64,000 nt of DNA from Portulaca oleracea (GCA_029582165.1 CM055885.1:10352729-10416728); one strand, 5' to 3'; shown: positions 47,631 through 59,955, counted from the first letter of the stretch. Notes: generated by a model not told the origin, from the sequence alone. Translations and numbers: made by a program.

Positions 47631-50184
47631 TGTAGGACCGAGGAAATTCCCGTTCAGTGAAATTGTTCTTGGATGCGCTACTTAATGATCGGGAGCCGAC
47701 TAAGGTTGCTTAATCCTTAAATAAGGATATCTTTATTTTCGAAATTCATTATCGGGATAATGACAAATTACTTATTTACAAATCCGTTTTTATTTATTTA
47801 AACACTCGAAATTATATCGAAATACATTAAGAAATAAATTAATTATCGACCAAACATTCGACCCATGCCCAACAGAAGGCAAGCGGGCCGCCATAGAAAG
47901 TGAAAACCCGCGCAGGTTTTAATACTCCATGGGCCGGACCGTGCGCTTTTTTTGGCCAGAGAAGATGGGTTAAAATTGATAAATCCCGCGGGGGTTTTTA
48001 TCAACTTCGGGCCCATTTTCTCTCGGTTTTAACCTTGGATTAATGTGTGGAAAATATTAAACAATTTTTAAATATTTTCGTGTAAATTCGTATGTTTAAA
48101 ATAATTAAACGGGTTATAAAAAAATTAAGAGTCGCCTGTCGATTTAAGGAAACCGACAAACCTTAAAAAGATAATAAAAATAACTCCGGTCTACGAAACC
48201 CGATTCTAAGTTCAGGGGTAAGGTTATGAATTTGAGATTTATAAGAACTCTCGAATTCGCCAGTTAGAAAACAAACTCTACTAAAATCGACATTAAAATG
48301 AAAAAGAGCGGGGAGAAGTTTAATTGATTTTACGAATTTATATTTTCATCATGCAATATAAAGTGGGGTTTTGGTTTATAAAATATGCACAAGGAATTAA
48401 CGTACAAATTACATAATTAAACAACAATAATAAAGAAAGCAATAAAGCGAACCTCTATTGATTTTAGAAGTCCGAATGCACCGGTTGAAACTCTTGACTT
48501 TGCCTTGACTTTGGAATTTGATGGAAAGATAGAAGTGGTTTAGGAAATGGTATTAGGGTGATGATATGGATTTGACAAAACTGATTAGGAGAGGTTTAGA
48601 GAGTGATTATGGATGAAGGAATTTTAAGAGAGTTTGGGTGATAATGATGATATTGGTTGATGGAAATGAATGGAATGGAGGGGGGTATTTATAGGTGAAG
48701 GAGGTGAGGTTTAGGAGGGAAAATCATGGGGACACATCCCTTGGATCTTGCCATGCAATCACAAAGTCAATTCAAATGCACATGGGCTAATGTCATGGGG
48801 GTGATCAAGATTTTGGCGCCTGATTCAAATAGAAAACCCACGCGGGTTTTAAATAATCTCACACGGATCGTTGACGTGGACGGAGCAAAACGACGCGCTT
48901 TGGCCGGTCCAACACCCGCGCGGGTTTTGAAGCAGCTGAGCCGGGGCGCGCCTTGGGTTGGTTTTGTTTCTAGGCCCTCTCCTTTGATTAAAACCCGTGC
49001 GGGTTTTGACAGTCTTCGGGGCCAAATTTGCTGACTGGGCCTGTTTTCTAGGCCTGACAATTGTTAAAACCCGCGTGGGTTTTGAAATCTCTAAGTGCAA
49101 CTTCGAACGGCCATAACTGTTTTATACGGACTCCGATTGAGGCAATTCAAAAGGCGTTGGAAAGCTTATGATGTGTACTTTACTCTCATCAAAAGAAATA
49201 GGGCCAAAGAGACTTGTGGAATAAATGGGATTCGAAATGGTGGGCATATGTATGTGGAAAGGGTTGACAATGAAGGCTTTTTGTGGTGGGCTGGCCCGAT
49301 AACTTTTCATTGATGGGGACCCAGTGGCTTGGCTTTCCTTCTAGCCTCTTTCTTGTTGCTTATGATTTGTATACTTGTCCCGGTACTAAATCCGGTGTTT
49401 ACAGAGAGCCCCCACTTTGATCGAGTCCGAATAGGTCTAAGGTCAAAGTAGACTTGATGTTTGTCTTAATGCTGCCGGTGCTCTTTTATATGGCGCCCAC
49501 ATGATCTTGTTGATGATGTTGTCGTCTGTAACCTTTAGGTGGCAACCGTTGGCCGACTGCTGCTGAAGATGTCGTTGGAGACCTTTAAGTGGAATCTGTT
49601 GCACGACTAACGCTGATGAAGAGGACGTCGGTAACCTTTAGGTGACACCCGTTGGACGACTGATGCTGAGAATTTCGTTGGAGACCTTTAAGTGGAATCC
49701 GTTCGGACGACTGCTGCTGCTGATGAGGTCGTCGGTAACCTTTAGGTTGTAACCATTGGATGAATGATGTTGAAAATGTCGTTGGAGACCTTTATGTGGC
49801 ATCCGTTTGAACGACTACTGTTGATAACATCGTTAGAGACCTTTATGTGGAACCCAATGGACGACTGTTGCTGACGACATCGTTGGAGGCCTTTAAGTTG
49901 CGACCGTTGGACGACTGTCGATGACGACGTCGTGGGAGGCCTTTAGGTGGCAACCGTTGAATGATTGTCGCTAATGGTGCTCTTTTATGTGGCTACCGGA
50001 TGATGGTACTCTTTTATGTGGCTACCAGATGATGGTGCTCTTTTATGCGGCAACCGGATGATGGTGTTCTTTTATGTGGCAACTTGAAAATGACAAGAAA
50101 ATGATGAGGTATTTATAGGTTGAGAGGTGAGGGATGAGGATGGAAGGATGAGCGAACACTTCCCAAGAATAATGCCCTCCATGC
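47631..50184 (-). repeat. Array unit 15
   Basis: LTR 47631-49403 (1,773 bp), spacer 49404-50184. Shares with unit 17: 'gtggaataaatggg', 'tgatggggacccag', 'gcttatgatttgtatac', 'ggtgtttacagag' and 'aataggtctaaggtc'. Confidence 0.95.
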
Positions 50185-52699
50185 TGTAGGACCGGGGAAA
50201 TTCCCGTTCAGGGAAATTGTTCTCGGATGCGCTACTTAATGATCGGGAGCCGACTAAGGTTGCTTAATCCTTAAATAAGGATATCTTTATTTTCGAAATT
50301 CATTATCGGGATAATGACAATTTATTTATTTATAAATCCGTTTTTATTTATTTAAACACTCGAAATTACATCGAAATACTTTAAGAAGGCAAAGGGGCCG
50401 CCATAGAAAGTGAAAACCCGCGCGGGTTTTAATACTCCATGGGCCGGACCGTGCGCTTTTGTGGGCCAGGGAAGATGGGTTAAAATTGATAAAGCCCGCG
50501 GGGGTTTTTATCAACTTCTGGCCCATTTTCTCTCAGTTTTAACCTTGGATTAATGTGTGGAAAATATTAAACAATTTTTAAATATTTTCGTGTAAATTCG
50601 TATGTTTAAAATAATTAAACGAGTTATAAAAGAATTAAGAGTCGCCAGTCGATTTAAGGAAACCGACAAACCTTAAAAAGATAATAAAAATAACTCCGGT
50701 CTACGAAACCCGATTCTGAGTTCGGGGGTAAGGTTACGAATTTGAGAATTATAAGAACTCTCGAATTCGCCAGTTAGAAAACAAACTCTACTAAAATCGA
50801 CATTAAAATGAAAAAGAGCGGGGAGAAGTTTAACTAATTTCACGAATTTATATTTTCATCATGCAATATAAAGTGGGGTTTTTGTTTACAAAATATGCAC
50901 AAGTAAAGGAATTAACGTACAAATTACATAATTAAACAACGATAATAAAGAAAGCAACAAAGCGAACCTCTTTTGATTTTAGAAGTTCGAATGCGCCGGT
51001 TGAAACTCTTGACTTTGCCTTGACTTTGGAATTTGATGGAAAGATAGAAGTGGTTTAGGAAATGGTATTAGGGTGATGATATGGATTTGACAAAACTGAT
51101 TAGGAGAGGTTCAGAGAGTGATTATGGATTAAGGAATTTTAAGAGAGTTTGGGTGATAATGATGATATTGGTTGATGGAAATGAATGGAATGGAGGGGGG
51201 TATTTATAGGTGAAGGAGGTGAGGTTTAGAAGGGAAAATCATGAGGACACATCCCTTGGATCATGCCATGCAATCACAAAGTCAATTCAAATGCACATGG
51301 GCTAATGTCATCGGGGTGATCAAGATTTTGACGCCGGATTCAAATAGATAACCCACGCGGGTTTTAAATAATCTCACACGGATCGTTGACGTGGTCGGAG
51401 GAAAACGACGCGCTTTGGCCGTTCCAAAACCCGCGCGAGTTTTGAAGCAGCTGAGCCGGGGCGCGCCTTGGGTTGGTTTTGTTTCTGGGCCGTCTCCTTT
51501 GATTAAAACCCGTGCGGGTTTTGACAGTCTTCGGGGCCAAATTTGCTGACTGGGCCTGTTTTCTGGGCCTGACAATTGTTAAAACCCGCGTGGGTTTTGA
51601 AATCTCTAAGTGCAACTTCGAACGGCCATAACTGTTTTATCCGGACTCCGATTGAGGCAATTCAAAAGGCGTTGGAAAGCTTATGATGTGTACTTTACTC
51701 TCATCAAAAGAAATAGGGCCAAAGAGACTTGTGGAAAAAATGGGATTCGAAATGGTGGGCATATGTATGTAGAAAGGGTTGACAATGAAGACTTTTTGTG
51801 GTGGGCTGGCCCGATAACTTTTCATTGATGGAGACCCAGTGGCTTGGCTTTCCTTCTAGCCTCCTGCTTGTTGCTCATGATTTGTACACTTGTCCCAGTA
51901 CTAACTCCGGTGTCTACAGAGAGCCCCCACTTTGATCGAGTCCGAATAGGACGAAGGTTAAAGTATACTTGATGTCTGTCTTAATGCTGGCGGTGCTATT
52001 TTATATATTGCCCACATGATCTTGTTGATGATGTGGTCGTCTGTAACATTTAGGTGGCAACCGTTGGACGACTGCTGCTGAAGATGTCGTTGGAGACCTT
52101 TAAGTGGAATCCGTTGCACGACTAACGCTGATGAAGAGGACGTCGGTAACCTTTAGGTGACAACCGTTGGACGACTGATGCTGAGAATTTCGTTGGAGAC
52201 CATTAAGTGGAATCCGTTCGGACGACTACTGCTGCTGATGAGGTCGTCGGTAACCTTTAGGTTGTAACCATTGGATGAATTATGTTGAAAATGTCGTTGG
52301 AGACCTTTATGTGGCATCCTTTTGAACGACTACTGTTGATATCATCGTTAGAGACCTTTATGTGGAACCCAATGGACGTCTGTTGCTGACGACATCGTTG
52401 GAGGCCTTTAAGTGGCGACCGTTGGACGACTGTCGATGACGACATCGTGGGAGGCCTTTAGGTGGCAACCGTTGAACGACTGTCGCTGATGGTGCTCTTT
52501 TATGTGGCTGCCGGATGATGGTACTCTTTTATGTGGCTACCGGATGATGGTGCTCTTTTATGCGGCAACCGGATTATGGTGTTCTTTTATGTGGCAACTT
52601 GAAAATCACAAGAAAATGATGAGGTATTTATAGGTTGAGAGGTGAGGGATGAGGATGGAAGGATGAGGGAACACGTCCCAAGAATAATGCCCTCCATGC
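50185..52699 (-). repeat. Array unit 16
   Basis: LTR 50185-51918 (1,734 bp, about 40 bp deletion near 50389), spacer 51919-52699. Shares with unit 18: 'tatgtagaaaggg', 'tcccagtactaactccgg' and 'gacgaaggttaaagta'. Confidence 0.95.
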
Positions 52700-55236
52700 T
52701 GTAGGACCGGGGAAATTCCTGTTCAGGGAAATTGTTCTCGGATGTGCTACTTAATGATCGGGAGCCGTCTAAGGTTGCTTAATCCTTAAATAAGGATATC
52801 TTTATTTTCGAAATTCATTGTCGGGATAAATCCGTTTTTATTTATTTAAACACTCGAAATTACATCGAAATACTTTAAGAAATAAATTAACTATCGACTA
52901 AACATTCGACCCATGCCCAACAGAAGGCAAACGGGCCGCCATAGAAAGTGAAAACCCGCGCGGGTTTTAATACTCCATGGGCCGGACCGTGCGCTTTTGT
53001 GGGCCAGAGAAGATGGGTTAAAATTGATAAAACCCGCGGGGGTTTTTAACAACTTCTGGCCCATTTTCTCTCAGTTTTAACCTTGGATTAATGTGTGGAA
53101 AATATTAAACAATTTTTAAATATTTTCGTGTAAATTCGTAAGTTTAAAATAATTAAACGGGTTATAAAAAAATTAAGAGTCGCCAGTCGATTTAAGGAAA
53201 CCGACAAACCTTAAAAAGATAATAAAAATAACTCCGGTCTACGAAACCCGATTCTAAGTTCGGGGGTAAGGTTACGAATTTGAGAATTATAAGAACTCTC
53301 GAATTCGCCAGTTAGAAAACAAACTCTACTAAAATCGACATTAAAATGAAAAAGAGCGGGGAGAAGTTTAATTAATTTCATGAATTTATATTTTCATCAT
53401 GCAATATAAAGTGGGGTTTTTGTTTACAAAAAAAGCACAAGTAAAGAAATTAACGTACAAATTACATAATTAAACAACGATAATAAAGAAAGCAACAAAG
53501 CGAACCTCTTTTGATTTTAGAAGTTCGAATGCGCCGGTTGAAACTCTTGACTTTGCCTTGACTTTGGAATTTGATGGAAAGATTGAAGTGGTTTAGGAAA
53601 TGCTATTAGGGTGATGATACGGATTTGACAAAACTGATTAGGAGAGGTTCAGAGAGTGATTATGGATTAAGGAATTTTAAGAGAGTTTGGGTGATAATGA
53701 TGATATTGGTTGATGGAAATGAATGGAATGGAGGGGGGTATTTATAGGTGAAGGAGGTGAGGTTTAGGAGGGAAAATAATGGGGACACATCCCTTGGATC
53801 ATGCCATGCAATCACATAGTCAATTCAAATGCACATGGGCTAATGTCATGGGGGTGATCAAGATTTTGGTGCCGGATTCAAATAGATAACCCACGCGGGT
53901 TTTAAATAATCTCACACGGATCGCTGACGTGGACGGAGCAAAACGACGCGCTTTGGCCGGTCCAAAACCCGCGCGGGTTTTAAAGCAGCTGAGCCGGGGC
54001 GCGCCTTGGGTTAGTTTTGTTTCTGGGCCATCTCCTTTAATTAAAACCCGTGCGGGTTTTGACAGTCTTCGAAGCCAAATTTGCTGACTGGGCCTGTTTT
54101 CTAGGCCTGACAATCGTTAAAACCCGCGTGAGTTTTGAAATCTCTAAGTGCAACTTCGAACGGCCATAACTGTTTTATCCGGACTCCGATTGAGGCAATT
54201 CAAAAGGCGTTGGAAAGCTTATGATGTGTACTTCACTCTCATCAAAAGAAATAGGGCCAAAGAGACTTGTGGAATAAATGGGATGCGAAATGGTGGGCAT
54301 ATGTATGTGGAAAGGGTTGACAATGAAGGCTTTTTGTGGTGGGCTGGCCCGATAACTTTTCATTGATGGGGACCCAGTGGCTTGGCTTTCCTTCTAGCCT
54401 CTTTCTTGTTGCTTATGATTTGTATACTTGTCCCGGTACTAAATCCGGTGTTTACAGAGAGCCCCCACTTTGATCGAGTCCGAATAGGTCTAAGGTCAAA
54501 GTAGACTTGATGTCTGTCTTAATGCTGGAAGTGCTCTTTTATATGGCGCCCACATGATCTTGTTGATGATAATGTCGTCTGTAACCTTTAGGTGGCAACC
54601 GTTGGACGACTGCTGTTGAAGATGTCGTTGGAGACCTTTAAGTGGAATCCGTTGCACGACTAACGCTGATGAAGAGGTCGTCGCTAACATTTAGGTGACA
54701 ACCGTAGGACGACTGATGCTGAGAATTTCGTTTGAGACCTTTAAGTGGAATCCGTTCGGACGACTGCTGCTGCCGATGAGGTCGTCGGTAACCTTTACGT
54801 TGTAACCATTGGATGAATGATGTTGAAAATGTTGTTGGAGACCTTTATGTGGCATCCGTTTGAACGATACTGTTGCTATCATCGTTAGAGACCTTTATGA
54901 GGAACCCAATGGACGACTGTTGCTGACGACATCGTTGGAGGCCTTTAAGTGGCGACCGTTGGACGACTGTCATTGACGACGTCGTGGGAGGCCTTTAGGT
55001 GGCAACCGTTGAATGACTGTCGCTAATGGTGCTCTTTTATGTGGCTACCGGATGATGGTACTCTTTTATGTGGCTACCGGATGATGGTGCTCTTTTATGC
55101 GGCAACCGGATGATGGTGTTCTTTTATGTGGCAACTTGAAAATCACAAGAAAATGATGAGGTATTTATAGGTTGAGAGGTGAGGGATGAGGATGGAAGGA
55201 CGAGGGAACACGTCCCAAGAATAATGCCCTCCATGC
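52700..55236 (-). repeat. Array unit 17
   Basis: LTR 52700-54456 (1,757 bp, small deletion near 52827), spacer 54457-55236. Twin of unit 15 across the LTR 5' end and polypurine region. Confidence 0.95.
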
Positions 55237-57665
55237 TGTAGGACCGGGGAAATTCCCGTTCAGGGAAATTGTTCTCGGATGCGCTACTTAATGATCGGGA
55301 GCCGACTAAGGTTGCTTAATCCTTAAATAAGGATATCTTTATTTTCGAAATTCATTATCGGGATAATGACAATTTATTTATTTATAAATCCGTTTTTATT
55401 TATTTAAACACTCGAAATTACATCGAAATACTTTAAGAAATAAATTAAATATCGACCAAACATTCCACCCATGCCCAACAGAAGGCAAACGGGCCGCCAT
55501 AGAAAGTGAAAACCCGCGCGGGTTTTAATACTCCATGGGCCGGACCGTGCGCTTTTGTGGGCCAGGGAACATGGGTTAAAATTGATAAAACCCGCGGGGG
55601 TTTTTATCAACTTCTGGCCCATTTTCTCTCGGTTTTAACCTTGGATTAATGTGTGGAAAATGTTAAACAATTTTTAAATATTTTCCTGTAAATTCGTATG
55701 TTTAAAATAATTAAACGGGTTATAAAAGAATTAAGAGTCGCCAGTCGATTTAAGGAAACCGACAAACCTTAAAAAGATAATAAAAATAACTCCGGTCTAC
55801 GAAACCCGATTCTAAGTTCGTGGGTAAGGTTACGAATTTGAGAATTATAAGAACTCTCGAATTCGCCAGTTAGAAAACAAACTCTACTAAAATCGACATT
55901 AAAATGAAAAAGAGCGGGGAGAAGTTTAATTAATTTCACGAATTTATATTTTCATCATGCAATATAAAGTGGGGTTTTTGTTTACAAAATATGCACAAGT
56001 AAAGGAAATTAACGTACAAATTACATAATTAAACAACGATAATAAAGAAAGCAATAAAGCGAACCTCTTTTGATTTTAGAAGTCCGAATGCGCCGGTTGA
56101 AACTCTTGACTTTGCCTTGACTTTGGAATTTGATGGAAAGATAGAAGTGGTTTAGGAAATGGTATTAGGGTAATGATATGGATTTTAAGAATTTAGATTA
56201 GGAGAGGTTTAGAGAGTGATTATGGATGTAGGAATTTTAAGAGAGTTTGGGTGATAATGATGATATTGGTTGATGGAAATGAATGGAATGGAGGGGGGTA
56301 TTTATAGGTGAAGGAGGTGAGGTTTAGGAGGGAAAATCATGGGGACACATCCCTTGGATCATGCCCTGCAATCACAAAGTCAATTCAAATGCACATGGGC
56401 TAATGTCATGGGGGTGATCAAGATTTTGGCGCTGGATTCAAATAGAAAACCTACGCGGGTTTTAAATAATCTCGCACGGATCGCTGACGTGGACGGAGAA
56501 AAACGACGCGCTTTGGCCGGTCCAAAACCCGCGCGGGTTTTGAAGCAGCTGAGCCGGGGCGCGCCTTGGGTTGGTTTTGTTTCTGGGCCGTCTCTTTTGT
56601 ATAAAACCCGTGCGGGTTTTGACTGTCTTCGGGGCCAAATTTGTTGACTAGGCCTGTTTTCTAGGCCTGACAATTGTTAAAACCCGCGTGGGTTTTGAAA
56701 TCTCTAAGTGCCACTTCGAACGGCCATAACTGTTTTATCCGGACTCCGATTGAGGCAATTCAAAAGGCGTTGGAAAGCTTATGATGTGTACTTTACTCTC
56801 ATCAAAAGAAATAGGGCCAAAGAGACTTGTGGAAAAAATGGGATTCGAAATGGTGGGCATATGTATGTAGAAAGGGTTGACAATGAAGGCTTTTTGTGGT
56901 GGGCTGGCCCGATAACTTTTCATTGATGGAGACCCAGTGGCTTGGCTTTCCTTCTAGCCTCCTTCTTGTTGCTCATGATTTGTACACTTGTCCCAGTACT
57001 AACTCCGGTGTCTACAGAGAGCCCCCACTTTGATCGAGTCCGAATAGGACGAAGGTTAAAGTAGACTTGATGTCTGTCATAATGCTGGCGGTGATCTTTT
57101 ATATGGCGCCCACATGATCTTGTTGATGATGTTGTCGTCTATAACCTTTAGGTGGCAACCGTTGGACGGATGCTGCTGAAGATGTCGTTGGAGACCTTTA
57201 AGTGGAATCCGTTGCACGACTAACGCTGATGAAGAGGTCGTCGGTAACCTTTAGGTGACAACCGTTGGACGAATGATGCTGAGAATTTCGTTGGAGATCT
57301 TTAAGTGGAATCCGTTCGGACGACTGCTACTGCTGATGAGGTCGTCGGTAACCTTTAGGTTGTAACCATTGGATGAATGATGTTGAAAATGTCGTTGGAG
57401 ACCTTTATGTGGCACCCGTTTGAACGACTACTGTTGCTAACATCGTTTGAGGGCTTTATGTGGAACCCAATGGACGACTGTATCTGACGACATCGTTGGA
57501 GGCCTTTAGGTGGCAACCGTTGAACGACTGTCGCTGATGGTGCTCTTTTATGTGGCTACCGGATGATGGTACTCTTTTATGTGGCTATCGGATGATGGTG
57601 CTCTTTTATGCGGCAACCGGATGATGGTGTTCTTTTATGTGGCAACTTGAAAATCACAAGAAAAT
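55237..57665 (-). repeat. Array unit 18 (joins the parent element)
   Basis: LTR 55237-57016 (1,780 bp), spacer 57017-57665. One 50 bp subrepeat is lost at about 57505. The spacer does not end in the LTR-B flank: after GAAAAT (57660-57665) it runs into unique internal sequence. So this is the original 3' end of the parent element, or occupies its place. Confidence 0.95.
57660..57665. other. Right parental breakpoint of the array (GAAAAT)
   Basis: GAAAAT after 'aaatcacaa'. In units 1-17 the sequence after the same GAAAAT is the LTR-B flank (ATGAGGTATTT, with G before ATGAGG); here it is TAAGTATTAG, the parent's own 3'UTR. Confidence 0.8.
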
Positions 57666-57770
57666 TAAGTATTAGTTTTTTTTGGAAATGCAAATGGGTT
57701 CAGATTTTTACCTGAGCTTTGGAAATCTCCGGGCCGTAGTCTTGGGGCCATCAGTTATGGGTTGTGTGGA

Positions 57771-57900
57771 TGGATGACATCGGTGCTCTTTTATGTAGTG
57801 ACCTGAAGATGGATGCTTTCGGCGCACTTTTATGTGGCGGCTGGATGATGGATGATGATGGCGCATTTTAGCGGTGACCTGGTGTTAGTGTTGGCTCCCA
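57771..57900 (-). repeat. Degenerate 3'UTR subrepeats beyond the array
   Basis: 'cggtgctcttttatgtagtgacctgaagatgg' and 'cggcgcacttttatgtggcggctggatgatgg' are diverged relatives of the 29 bp array subrepeat. They show that the 3'UTR continues across the array border, so the parent element lies to the right. Confidence 0.8.
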
Positions 57901-57969
57901 GTCTCGCAAATTGATCGCTGATGTCCTCCCTTTCTCATTTGTTTCTGTCGATGTCCCAGTCTTTCCCAG

Positions 57970-58175
57970 TGTCGATGATGCCCATCGGATCTTCCGAGAG
58001 AGATCGTTTTTTCCCGATGTAGTTGATGATGGCCAATATATCCTCCCGAGGCGAATCGATGTGGATGATGCCTAACGGATTCTCCCTAGGCGAATCGAAT
58101 TTTCCCGATGTAGATGGTGATGCCTAACGGATTTTCACGAGGCGAATCGGATTTGCCCGATGCAGATGATTGTGT
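57970..58175. repeat. Repeats of about 40-55 bp with 'gatgatgcctaacggat'
   Basis: Four diverged copies of 'gatgatgcc(t)aacggattctcccgaggcgaatcg...cccgatgtag', starting about 57973, 58029, 58064 and 58115. Length varies by internal gaps. Confidence 0.75.
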
Positions 58176-58251
58176 GAGTGGCGTCCCTGGCAGACTAGAG
58201 ATCGTCATGAGGGTGAGCTTCGGATGATGGATAGAAGTCATCTAGAGTGTG

Positions 58252-58347
58252 ATTAGAGATTTCTCTAATCTTGCTCTTGATGAGTATGCATGCACTTGAC
58301 TGGATGCTAACTTGTCCAGCAAGATTTTTATTAGAGATTGCTCTAAT
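58252..58347. repeat. Two copies of an 18 bp inverted repeat, 78 bp apart
   Basis: ATTAGAGATTTCTCTAAT at 58252-58269 and ATTAGAGATTGCTCTAAT at 58330-58347, each followed by 'cttgctctt'. Each is a 7 bp stem with a 4 bp centre. Confidence 0.85.
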
Positions 58348-58598
58348 CTTGCTCTTAGTGACTGGAAACCATGTGGACCGGTCTGATTAGGCTTGAACAG
58401 CCTCCCTGTGTTGTGTTCTGGAGCAACGATGTAGCACTTCCTTGCTTTTTCTTCTTTTTCTTTTTTTTTTCTTTTTTTTCAAATTTTCAGATATGCGGGT
58501 ATGCATGCAACTAGTCTACTAAACTCTTGCACAAACAATGCATTTTTTTTTTATTTTTGACACAAGCATTCATGCACTCATGCATTTATGCACGACTA

Positions 58599-58798
58599 TT
58601 GACTTTATGTATGACAAACTGACTCGATGCACGATAAGCTGACTCGATACACAACAGACTAACTTGATGTATGACAAACTAACTCAATGTATGACAAAAT
58701 GACTCGATACATGACATACCGACCCAAGGCACAACATACTGACTCATTGTATGACAGACTGACTCAATGCATGATAGACCGACTTGATGCATGACAAA
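58599..58798. repeat. 20 bp tandem repeat, ten copies
   Basis: Ten adjoining 20 bp units of the type CTGACTCGATGCATGACAAA, with 20 bp phase kept throughout (200 bp, no indel). Units differ at several bases, so the array is not recent. Confidence 0.92.
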
Positions 58799-59768
58799 TG
58801 AATGCAATGCAAACCTATTATACATATGATGCTTTATGTTATTCTACACATGCAATTCTATTTGCATGCAACCCCCGACTCTATTTTTAGACAAAGATTT
58901 TCTCAGACAATGATTTCCTAAAACAATGCCTTCTAATGATTAAGGCCACTCGTGGGGAATTTAAGAAAAATTCACAATGAGCAATGTTTCGATCCACGGG
59001 ACAGGGAACAAAGATGGAAGCAATAGGCCTGAAGGATGCGTTTCTTGAATGATCAAGTAGATGACCTTGATTACTTGCAAATGTATGCTGATGTATGAAA
59101 AGCCCCCGGTTTGGCGTAGACTCTTGATGACATTGTCCTGTTTTGGAGAGCACCTTGGAGATTTACAAGACCCAAGTTTCGATGTGGATTGACGAGATGA
59201 TGCATCGGGATCATGGAATAGGAGGAGGCATAGTCCTTAGTAGTGAGTCTCAAACTCTCCTTTTGCCTAACTTGCCCAAAGGGTTTTCAAGTTAGCCCCT
59301 CTCTTTTTTTCTCTTTTTCTTTTTTTCTTTTCTTTTTATCTTTCTCTCTTTTTTTTTCTTTCTTGATGAGACCACTATTAGGACGTCTATGAGATTGAAG
59401 ATGCAGGACCTTATAGGATAGGGAGTAAGTGTCCCTCTTTGAAGCTATCTCCGATAAATGTCTTGAACGATGTCACAAAGGTAGCGCGAGCCCCCAGTTT
59501 AAAGTAGCTTGTTTCTGAGTCTGTTCATGATTATGTGGTTGCCAATTAGTCGTTGATCTGATGTGGACGACTCTTGCTCTTGCTAGGAAGTAAGCCACAC
59601 TTAGGCGTGCTTAAGAGTTGGAATTAAGATCAGAGCCTCATTCTTGCACTAATGACTGAGCTGAAAAGTCCTCAAAGGGTGAGATGGGATGAAAAGGCTA
59701 AAAAGGGTTGGAAGATGTTTAGGGAAAGAGACGGTGGACGATGGTGAATGGGATGTGGAGACAGTTAA

Positions 59769-59955
59769 GAATGATCGTGTCTTGAAGGGAGAAGATATGG
59801 TCAAATGGGATAGACATCATCTCTTGAGAAAGGGCTGAAAGGGATGGTAGATGAGAGTTTATTGATGAATGAGATAGGGAGACACTCACGAATGATCGTG
59901 TCTTGAAGATATGGTCAAATGGGATACACATCATCTCTTGGGAAAGGGTTGGAAG
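59769..59955. repeat. 121 bp tandem duplication
   Basis: GAATGATCGTGTCTTGAAG at 59769 and 59890, each followed by 'atatggtcaaatgggata(g/c)acatcatctcttg(a/g)gaaaggg'. The second copy lacks about 8 bp. Confidence 0.88.

Larger units (their letters stand above)
15688..57665 (-). repeat. 42 kb tandem array of LTR + 3'UTR units
   Basis: Eighteen head-to-tail units. A standard unit is about 2,555 bp: LTR-A (about 1,776 bp), then a spacer of 781 bp holding a polypurine tract, about nine 51 bp subrepeats, about four 29 bp subrepeats and about 85 bp of LTR-B flank. All units point the same way (LTR transcription leftward). LTR starts lie at 15776, 18333, 20700, (lost), 25004, 26071, 28566, 30943, 33493, 36048, 37424, 39959, 42518, 45075, 47631, 50185, 52700 and 55237. 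Where intact, spacers are 774-781 bp in units 1-17, while LTRs vary by deletion. No coding domain occurs; open frames of 60-112 codons recur only because the repeat recurs. Confidence 0.97.

Noticed and set aside
15943..57000. Recurrent open frames of 60-112 codons in the array (for example those starting MGTHPLDHAMQSQ, MQLRTAITVLSG, MKSYRAILPQK) as a repeated small gene family
   Set aside because: They recur because the 2.555 kb unit recurs, occur in overlapping frames on both strands, are broken in several units, and include the palindromes as 'KTRAGF/KPARVL' translations. No domain, and no third-position bias visible by eye.
15776..57665. CRISPR-like array or multi-copy gene cluster
   Set aside because: Long near-identical units with LTR termini, polypurine tract and TATA box; no short spacers of unique sequence.
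15776..57665. Eighteen independent solo-LTR insertions
   Set aside because: Spacers are homologous and almost all 781 bp, orientation is constant, there are no target duplications, and the joint to the captured flank is the same in each unit that keeps it.
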